Virus record (IMG/VR): IMGVR_UViG_3300033153_008048
Coordinates: 1-45,884 of that record
Length of the DNA stretch: 45,884 nt
Strand: one strand, 5' to 3'
Source of the DNA: a virus
How positions within the stretch are numbered: the first letter of the stretch is position 1; each line of letters begins with the position of its first letter. The position numbers and the translations under genes are program-made. The notes below the pieces were generated by a model. It made no database searches, was not told the DNA's origin, and was given only the letters and a program-made list of their open reading frames with translations. This document shows, piece after piece, positions 40,414 to 45,884 of this stretch.

Positions 40414-40894
40414 TGATCTTCCTGATCAGCCGGCGCTTCCCGCCATCGATCCTGATCACCTGTCCGCATTTCTTGAGGGACCGGTATCCGGGGCCGAGGC
40501 TCATGTGGACCCACTCCGCGTAGCCGTAATCCCGCTTGAACCGCTCGAGGATCAATTGGCCGAAGGGAATCTTCTCATCGATGATCTTCTTGAGGATGTA
40601 CTCAAACAACTCCCCGGGTGTCATGGACGGGCTTCTGCCATCCCATGCCTGGGCCAATAGGTGCTGCGAGAGGTCGGACGATGGCGTGACGCGGTTGAGC
40701 GCCAGATGCCTAAAGCAGGAGTTCGTGATCATGCCGTCGGGCGGTCTGACCCTCTCGAGAAGATTGTTCGCGAGGTCCCTGATGGTGGGGAGGTAGAGAT
40801 TCGCCTGGAGGCGGTTCTGCTCGAGCAGCTTGGTGTTGTTGGTCTTGGTCAGCTCGAAGAAGCTGAAGTTGTCTGAGATCATGTAGTTGGTCAT
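40406..40894 (-). CDS. Peptidase M15-like endolysin, 162 aa
   Basis: The start at 40894 (ATGA overlap) gives MTNYMISDNFSFFELTKTNN, the usual opening of phage M15 peptidases. Zinc ligands are visible: H78 and D85 in SQHLLAQAWD, the place of SxHxxGxAxD, and H130 in EWVHMS. The family's Gly in the first motif is Ala here. It would cut peptidoglycan cross-links at lysis. Length is normal for the family. Confidence 0.78.
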   Translation of the reverse strand: MTNYMISDNFSFFELTKTNNTKLLEQNRLQANLYLPTIRDLANNLLERVRPPDGMITNSCFRHLALNRVTPSSDLSQHLLAQAWDGRSPSMTPGELFEYILKKIIDEKIPFGQLILERFKRDYGYAEWVHMSLGPGYRSLKKCGQVIRIDGGKRRLIRKISV

Positions 40895-41259
40895 TTGCCT
40901 AGGAACGCTTGAGCGGCCATGCTGAGAGCCGTAGATACCGCCAGGACTGCGGCTGTGAAAGAGGCGACGAACTTCCACCTCTGGGTAGCGCCGGTCCAGT
41001 GATCGGGCGCGGGGGCGGGGCCTGAATGACCACCGTGAATCTTGCTGTCGTCCACATGACCCCGGAGCTTCGAGCCGATAGCGTCGATGTGCTTCTCGGA
41101 ATTCTCGGATGCTTTCTTCTGGACGGCTTGATCGATCTGGATCGCCCTGATCCCAGAGTCCAGGTCCTTCACATCCGTCTTGAGATCGGCGACCTGCGGC
41201 GAAAGGGCAGAGAGCCCTGCAAGGATGTCGTCTAGCTTCCGCTCCTGGTGTGGTTCCAT
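40891..41259 (-). CDS. Membrane-anchored coiled-coil lysis-region protein, 122 aa
   Basis: Starts MEPHQERKLDDILAGLSALS, followed by a coiled coil (VADLKTDVKDLDSGIRAIQI) and a C-terminal membrane helix (FVASFTAAVLAVSTALSMAA). This is the layout of XhlA-like haemolysins and some spanin or holin partners. It precedes the M15 peptidase. A longer frame upstream is a shadow of the next gene. Confidence 0.6.
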   Translation of the reverse strand: MEPHQERKLDDILAGLSALSPQVADLKTDVKDLDSGIRAIQIDQAVQKKASENSEKHIDAIGSKLRGHVDDSKIHGGHSGPAPAPDHWTGATQRWKFVASFTAAVLAVSTALSMAAQAFLGK

Positions 41260-41266
41260 ATCGATT

Positions 41267-41761
41267 TCAGCTCCCGAAGAGGTCGCAGCCGACGACCTCC
41301 GGTTCACACTCTCTCCAGGTCCCGATCTGGCAGGACCTGATTCGGACCTTGAGCTTCCCGTCTTTTCCGACGACGACCCACCACTCATCCTCGTGGTAGC
41401 CTTCGAGCGCACGACTGAAGTAATCGAGCCATCCTGCGGCCTCTTGGTAAGGGAAACCATGGTCAACCCTCCCCTTTATCCTGTCGGCTTGGGACAAACC
41501 CACGAAGTCATCACAGTCGCAGGACTGTTTTATATACGAATACTTACCGATCGTCTCGTGAACTTTCTCGATCCACCGCTCCGCCCTGTCCTCGCGGAGT
41601 GCGATGTAGGTCATGTCTTTGAAGAGGCGCTTGAGGTGCTTCGGTCGGAACTCTCCGCTCATTGGGAGAGCATCGTATAGGACTCCGATCAACTCATCCC
41701 GCGTGATCTCGCGGGAACCCTCGAGGTAATCAGGTGACTTCAGGAAGTCGAAGAATCCCAC
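41267..41761 (-). CDS. DCDDF-motif protein, possible transglutaminase/cysteine-peptidase fold, 164 aa
   Basis: KYSYIKQSCDCDDFVGLSQA carries the DCDDF motif (C83) of phage papain-like and transglutaminase-like proteins. A possible partner histidine is H123 in EGYHEDEWWVVVGKDGKLKV. It lies between fibre and lysis genes, where cell-wall enzymes or fibre-linked proteins are common. Activity is inferred from the motif only. Confidence 0.55.
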   Translation of the reverse strand: MGFFDFLKSPDYLEGSREITRDELIGVLYDALPMSGEFRPKHLKRLFKDMTYIALREDRAERWIEKVHETIGKYSYIKQSCDCDDFVGLSQADRIKGRVDHGFPYQEAAGWLDYFSRALEGYHEDEWWVVVGKDGKLKVRIRSCQIGTWRECEPEVVGCDLFGS

Positions 41762-41959
41762 CTAGGCATCTTCCTCGCTGCCGGTGAGGGTGAATGTCCC
41801 GGTGAACTTCTTCCCCTCGGGAACGGTGTAGGTCGCCTGATCCACCCCATCCTTGCAGACCTTGATGACCACCCCGGCAGGGACGGCCTTCAGTTGGAGT
41901 TCGTGCTGAACCGATCGCGTGGTGCTGACCGACGCTGCGATTTCTTCTGGGTCTGCCAT
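41762..41959 (-). CDS. Small protein of unknown function, 65 aa
   Basis: AGGAGGCTAGA precedes the ATG at 41959. Starts MADPEEIAASVSTTRSVQHE and looks like a single beta sandwich (VPEGKKFTGTFTLTGSEEDA). A fibre-associated or head-fibre-like small protein is possible. Adjacent to the next gene with no gap. Confidence 0.6.
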   Translation of the reverse strand: MADPEEIAASVSTTRSVQHELQLKAVPAGVVIKVCKDGVDQATYTVPEGKKFTGTFTLTGSEEDA

Positions 41960-41960
41960 T

Positions 41961-44900
41961 CTAGCCTCCTGATCCGTAACAGATGATGCTGATGCGCTCG
42001 ACATCGACTTCCGTCGCGCTTTGGTTCGATACCTCGAATGACGCACTCCCGGCCAATACCCCGGTGCATTCTCCCCCGGCATAATCACAGGTATTGACGA
42101 AGTAGCTAGACCCTGCTGAGATAGAATGAGCCATTCCGGTGCAGTAATAGTTGGCATCAGCCATCGGAGTCGTCCAGTTCGCCCGGAATATCCCAGGGCC
42201 GACATCGGTGACGGAGCTGACGTTCACGCTGTTGATTACGGTATCGGTCGTCTGGTCATAGAGGAGCATCCCAGAGATCGCGGTCTGGGCTCCTACTCCG
42301 CCTCCAACTGTTTGACCATCCTGTCGAACCGCGAACAATGTGTCCCCATTCTGACTTGAGATCAGGAGAACATAGTCGTCGTCCGCAGTTTCGTTGGACT
42401 TGACCTCTAAGGTCGCATTGGGAGTGGAATCGTTGAACCCTGCTCGGAGATTGTCCCCGTTCATCAGGAACTGATAACTAGCCCCACCATTCTCGGTGAA
42501 CCCGAAGTGGTTTTGTGCCGGGACGATACCGAAGTACCACTCACCCATTCCACTCGACGAGCCGTACAGGGAACCATTCGTCCCCGAGTTGGCGATCCTC
42601 ATGCCACGATGATTTGGGAAGGCCCCACCCTGGAAGTAGGTCGCACGAATGTCCAGAGGGTAGTAGGCATCAGACCCACCGATACCAACCGCACCGCTGT
42701 TCTCGACGAAGAACATCCGTCCGTTGTTGGCACTGGATATTTTCAACGCCCACTTATCCCCTTCACCCTCACTTTTTATTTCCAGATTTGAGTCAGGATT
42801 CGTCTCATTGATTCCGACAAACCCAGTCTCATTCTGGATAACAAACGGCTCATTGGCGAAGTCGTCGAGGATGGAGAAGTTGTCGCTTGCGTTCTTCCCG
42901 ACCATCCAATCGGCGTTGGCATCGGTGTCGTAGTACCGAGTGTAGATGGCCTGATTGTCTGCACTGGCATAAATATCGATTGCTCTTCCGGCAAAATAGG
43001 ATGGCTTAGACATCTGGAAGGCGTAATTGGCGGGGTCAATCCCTATGCCGATTCTTCCGTCAACAATCAGGTCCACTCCGAGGTTGACATCGCCTTTGAG
43101 TAGAGACGGCCCGTCAACCGTCAAGGATGATCCCTCCACAGTCAACTGAGTGTTGATAGAGAACCCGTTGGTGTCGAGCTTATTTCCGAGCTTCGGGTCA
43201 GTGTCTTCCTCGATTGAGGAGATTCCCCCACCGGCGGTTCCGGTGGAGATGGGAACCCAACCTGCACCGTTATGGAGCATAAGCTTGTCATCATCGTCGT
43301 CGTAGTAGACCATGCCCTCTTCGGAAGCAGGAGTCGCTCCTGCCATTGGAGCGAAGGCGACCGTCGAGACGGCAACGCCATTCGCAGTGTGGACATCACC
43401 GACTGCATTCCCGGCAACATCCCCCGTCAGGTTGCCTATTATGGAAGGAGCTGTCAGGCTATGCACCCCGAGGTGTACATTCGCCGTGGCCCCGGAATAT
43501 GGGACGAAGTTTCCAACATCGACAGCGGAGGCCGGGAAAGCGGTCCCTGCGAAGGTTTGGTCGTCATACGAAACCGAAACCTCAGTGTTGGCGTTGCCAC
43601 CAATACGATAGGCCCATATTTTGTGGACGAGGCGGTCGGTCGCCAGGGTCGTGGTGGTTTCCACGATTCCGGTCGCATTCAGGTCTGCCTCCACACCTCC
43701 GAGAGTCGCTGAGTTCGAGGTTGAGATCGCGACCTCAGTCCCGTCAGCATGACGGATATACTCTATCGACTTAACGATAATCGAACCGGGGCCATCCGAT
43801 TGCCAGATATGGTTATGGTTGTTGATTATACCTGCGGGGATCGTCACCGCGCCAGGATACCCGATTTCGGTGATCCGAGAGATAACATTGGTCTGGTCGT
43901 CGGGATCGGTACTCAGCCCAGACAGTTCAATCAATGCCTTGGCAGACATCTCGTACACCGACTGAGACACCATATAGGTGTAGGTGGACCCCTCGATTCC
44001 CACATCAGCAGGGGTGGACACATACAGGTAAAAAGCCTCTCCTGATGTCCCGAGCCCCTCCATCTTTGAGGCATTACCGTAAAAGAAATCGCCAGAGGTT
44101 ATCGATCCTGTCGAATAGAGAGCGCCGAAGCTCCCGGTCCCGCCGGCACGAAGATTATTAGCGACCGTCGCAGAGGAAGCGTCCAGGCCACCGGAGAAGG
44201 TCCCGGTCGCGGCGATGATCCCGTACTCAGCCTTGATGTTGCCTTCGACGACTTCGAGCATCTCGTCCACGCCCGTGCCAGTGTTGATTCCAATGCGTCC
44301 GTTGGCATTGGCGTAGAGTCGAGTCTGCCCCGCAGTAATAAGGGCAACCGTGTTGGAGCCATTGGCCCCGATCCCGGTGTCAAGATCACTCCTATCGGGA
44401 ACGAGCGATGGGTTGATGAGTGAAGCATTCTCGTTCATCACCTTGCCCGCCGAAGTGTTGAACCCTGAGAGGCCAAGAACATCAATGTGGATTCTGGCCG
44501 AGCCGTTGAGGTCTATCCGCATTTCATCCGTGTTGTAGGGGTATATTCTCTGGATGGAACCGGCGGTGTCGAAGGATAGACCGCCCCCAGTACCCTGGCC
44601 CTTATCTAAGGAAAGTGCTTCTTGTGCGCCGGCTGCACCGAAATTAAATCCGACCCCGATGTTCCCCCAAGTCTCAAGCCGACTTTGGATCGTCATGCTC
44701 CCGGCGCGGATGTTCCAGTTGGTCCCCTGGGAAACGAGCGAGTTGTTGTCTATGTAGATATCGTCTTCAAACCGAGACTTCCCCTGAACGGTGAGCGAGG
44801 ACCCTGCAAGCGTCAGGTCACCGGTCATGGTGTCCCCCGCCTTAAGGACACGGCTATCAACATCCCCCTGGAGAGTTGCGGTATCGACCCCGATCTGAGC

Positions 44901-45536
44901 GATTTCTACATCGTTTGAATCAATCTGCCCCTGCAGAGAGGCAGTGTCGATACCGATCTGAGCAATCTCAACATCGTTGGAGTCGACCTGAGTCTGAAGG
45001 CTTGCGGTTGAGACCCCCACCTGGGCCAGGATATTCTGGTTGTCTCCAATGTCCACTGAGTTCTGATCAACGTCGATTCGGAGCGTACCGGTTGAAATCC
45101 CGAGTGCGTCGACCAAGTCCTGCAGGGCGACAGTCGACCCAGAGATGCCGGCGATCGCGACAGCGTTTGCGTCCACGTCAACCCTGAGGGAGGCAGTGTC
45201 CACGCCGATTTGGAAGAGGGTTGCGCCCACGGAGACACCGCTGACGATCACTTCGCCGCCGACCGTCTGGTCTCCAGTGATCAGCGCGTCCCCGTTGACC
45301 GTGATGCTCGATCCGTCGAGGGTGACCGGCACCCGGATGGTTAGACCTAGCTCACCGTCGAGGATTATCGTGTAGGTCGTAGGGGTCGTGGAGCTTGCCG
45401 CGACCTTGAACACCCCGGACAGGTTCTGAGTCGCCTTCCCGGTCGTGGTGTTGATGCTAGTGCCGTAGTAGATGCCGGCAGCGGAATAGGCCGCGAGTCC
45501 GACCAAAAGTCCAAGAGTTCTCAGTGTCCTCATCAT
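41961..45536 (-). CDS. Long tail fibre protein, 1191 aa
   Basis: Starts MMRTLRTLGLLVGLAAYSAA, a basic then hydrophobic stretch that looks like a signal peptide or membrane anchor, unusual for a fibre. Then comes a shaft of 21-residue repeats (VDSNDVEIAQIGIDTASLQ), and Gly/Ser/Asn/Thr-rich blocks with repeated motifs such as LEIKSEGEGDKWALKISSAN and LEVKSNETADDDYVLLISSQ. The end (YYCTGMAHSISAG, VDVERISIICYGSGG) is a likely receptor-binding tip. ATG at 45536, with TTAGGGAGAC upstream; another ATG is three bases later. It probably attaches through the T7-like adaptor encoded upstream. Confidence 0.8.
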   Translation of the reverse strand: MMRTLRTLGLLVGLAAYSAAGIYYGTSINTTTGKATQNLSGVFKVAASSTTPTTYTIILDGELGLTIRVPVTLDGSSITVNGDALITGDQTVGGEVIVSGVSVGATLFQIGVDTASLRVDVDANAVAIAGISGSTVALQDLVDALGISTGTLRIDVDQNSVDIGDNQNILAQVGVSTASLQTQVDSNDVEIAQIGIDTASLQGQIDSNDVEIAQIGVDTATLQGDVDSRVLKAGDTMTGDLTLAGSSLTVQGKSRFEDDIYIDNNSLVSQGTNWNIRAGSMTIQSRLETWGNIGVGFNFGAAGAQEALSLDKGQGTGGGLSFDTAGSIQRIYPYNTDEMRIDLNGSARIHIDVLGLSGFNTSAGKVMNENASLINPSLVPDRSDLDTGIGANGSNTVALITAGQTRLYANANGRIGINTGTGVDEMLEVVEGNIKAEYGIIAATGTFSGGLDASSATVANNLRAGGTGSFGALYSTGSITSGDFFYGNASKMEGLGTSGEAFYLYVSTPADVGIEGSTYTYMVSQSVYEMSAKALIELSGLSTDPDDQTNVISRITEIGYPGAVTIPAGIINNHNHIWQSDGPGSIIVKSIEYIRHADGTEVAISTSNSATLGGVEADLNATGIVETTTTLATDRLVHKIWAYRIGGNANTEVSVSYDDQTFAGTAFPASAVDVGNFVPYSGATANVHLGVHSLTAPSIIGNLTGDVAGNAVGDVHTANGVAVSTVAFAPMAGATPASEEGMVYYDDDDDKLMLHNGAGWVPISTGTAGGGISSIEEDTDPKLGNKLDTNGFSINTQLTVEGSSLTVDGPSLLKGDVNLGVDLIVDGRIGIGIDPANYAFQMSKPSYFAGRAIDIYASADNQAIYTRYYDTDANADWMVGKNASDNFSILDDFANEPFVIQNETGFVGINETNPDSNLEIKSEGEGDKWALKISSANNGRMFFVENSGAVGIGGSDAYYPLDIRATYFQGGAFPNHRGMRIANSGTNGSLYGSSSGMGEWYFGIVPAQNHFGFTENGGASYQFLMNGDNLRAGFNDSTPNATLEVKSNETADDDYVLLISSQNGDTLFAVRQDGQTVGGGVGAQTAISGMLLYDQTTDTVINSVNVSSVTDVGPGIFRANWTTPMADANYYCTGMAHSISAGSSYFVNTCDYAGGECTGVLAGSASFEVSNQSATEVDVERISIICYGSGG
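44860..45215 (-). repeat. 63-base coding repeats in the fibre shaft
   Basis: About three good and two decayed copies of a 21-residue unit of the form IGVDTASLQxxVDSNDVEIA. The DNA copies differ at many third positions, so the repeats are old or selected at protein level. They should form a trimeric coiled shaft whose length can vary by unequal recombination. Boundaries are approximate. Confidence 0.75.
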
Positions 45537-45543
45537 TGTCTCC

Positions 45544-45884
45544 CTAACCAAGTATAATCCAACCCGCATCGCCGGTTGTGATGTCGGCGGTGTAGAAAAC
45601 GTACTGCTTGATGTTCGTCGCCCACCCGAATCTCTGGACTGTCGGAGCAGCGATCGCTAGGGCTTTTAGGTTTTCGTAGGTGTCCGAGTTGAAAATCCGA
45701 TCCGCCGCTATGGCACCTGATATCCCGAGCGTGAGCCCGTTGGCCGCTGCGTTCAAGATGATGGCCGCTTCTGCGTTGGCGATGTCTGTGATGTTGGTCG
45801 GCAGCGTAGGATCGAAGTCCGCGATCGGGATCGTCTCTGGTAGTTTGACCGAGCTATCGATCTCGTCCTGCTGCTGCTGATCGA
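45544..45884 (-). CDS. T7-like fibre/adaptor protein, C-terminal part (continues at 1-487)
   Basis: The frame runs from the window end through TDIANAEAAIILNAAANG to the stop at 45544, ending TGDAGWIILG. On the circle it is the C-terminal part of the 237-residue protein that starts at 487. Bases 45771-45884 duplicate 1-114. The C-terminus lacks any receptor-binding domain. Seven bases separate its stop from the long fibre gene. Confidence 0.85.
   Translation of the reverse strand, partial: DQQQQDEIDSSVKLPETIPIADFDPTLPTNITDIANAEAAIILNAAANGLTLGISGAIAADRIFNSDTYENLKALAIAAPTVQRFGWATNIKQYVFYTADITTGDAGWIILG
45771..45884. repeat. Terminal direct repeat, right copy
   Basis: Exact copy of bases 1-114; see the left copy. 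Confidence 0.93.

Noticed and set aside
41961-45536. Diversity-generating retroelement acting on the fibre, as in BPP-1
   Set aside because: No reverse transcriptase gene and no template repeat of the fibre end were found.

Overview
The window is one complete tailed-phage genome in linear form. Bases 1-114 are repeated exactly at 45771-45884, so it closes into a circle of about 45,770 bp. One gene (45544-45884 plus 1-487, minus strand) reads in frame across the join. The host cannot be named from the sequence. The DNA is GC-rich with G/C-rich third codon positions, Shine-Dalgarno sites are of the AGGAGG type, and the promoters resemble bacterial sigma70 promoters. A podovirus infecting a bacterium, perhaps Gram-negative, fits best. 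The virion genes follow the order seen in Bordetella phage BPP-1-like and T7-like podoviruses: a Head-tail_con type portal, Bbp19-like and Bbp16-like proteins, a GP7-type capsid, tail tubular proteins A and B, internal virion proteins, and a T7-type fibre N-terminus. There is no tail tube, tape measure, integrase, DNA polymerase or reverse transcriptase.

Layout. A control region at 27467-27686 splits the genome into two divergent blocks that converge at a hairpin at 39686-39715. The left block, on the minus strand, runs from 27466 down to 1 and on, through the circle, from 45884 to 39742. Its order is: an orphan OmpR/PhoB-type winged helix, a replication-initiator-like protein with an embedded HNH domain, many small zinc-ribbon and HTH proteins, terminase small subunit, a lipoprotein, a DUF5662 protein, terminase large subunit, an acetyltransferase, portal, Bbp19-like, scaffold, capsid, Bbp16-like cement, small head proteins, tail adaptor, tail nozzle, three ejection proteins (the last a 2343-residue polyvalent protein), two fibre genes, and a lysis group. 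Most genes overlap as ATGA, GTGA, TGATG or TAATG, so the block reads as long translationally coupled operons.

The right block, on the plus strand (27687-39681), starts at a strong promoter whose first gene looks leaderless. It carries small early proteins, a YqaJ-type exonuclease with a RecT annealing protein, a 784-nt stretch that looks like structured non-coding RNA rather than a gene, a HerA/FtsK-type ATPase with two C-terminal winged helices, and a run of small, mostly unknown, cysteine-rich proteins.

Most worth a second look: (1) the structured, tRNA-like region at 33074-33857; (2) a CX3CX2C radical-SAM/GP88-like domain and an HEPAH zincin motif inside the giant ejection protein; (3) right-block promoters whose -10 boxes lie inside GTAAnnTTAC palindromes, together with an orphan PhoB-like regulator; (4) an AT-rich HNH island inside the replication protein.
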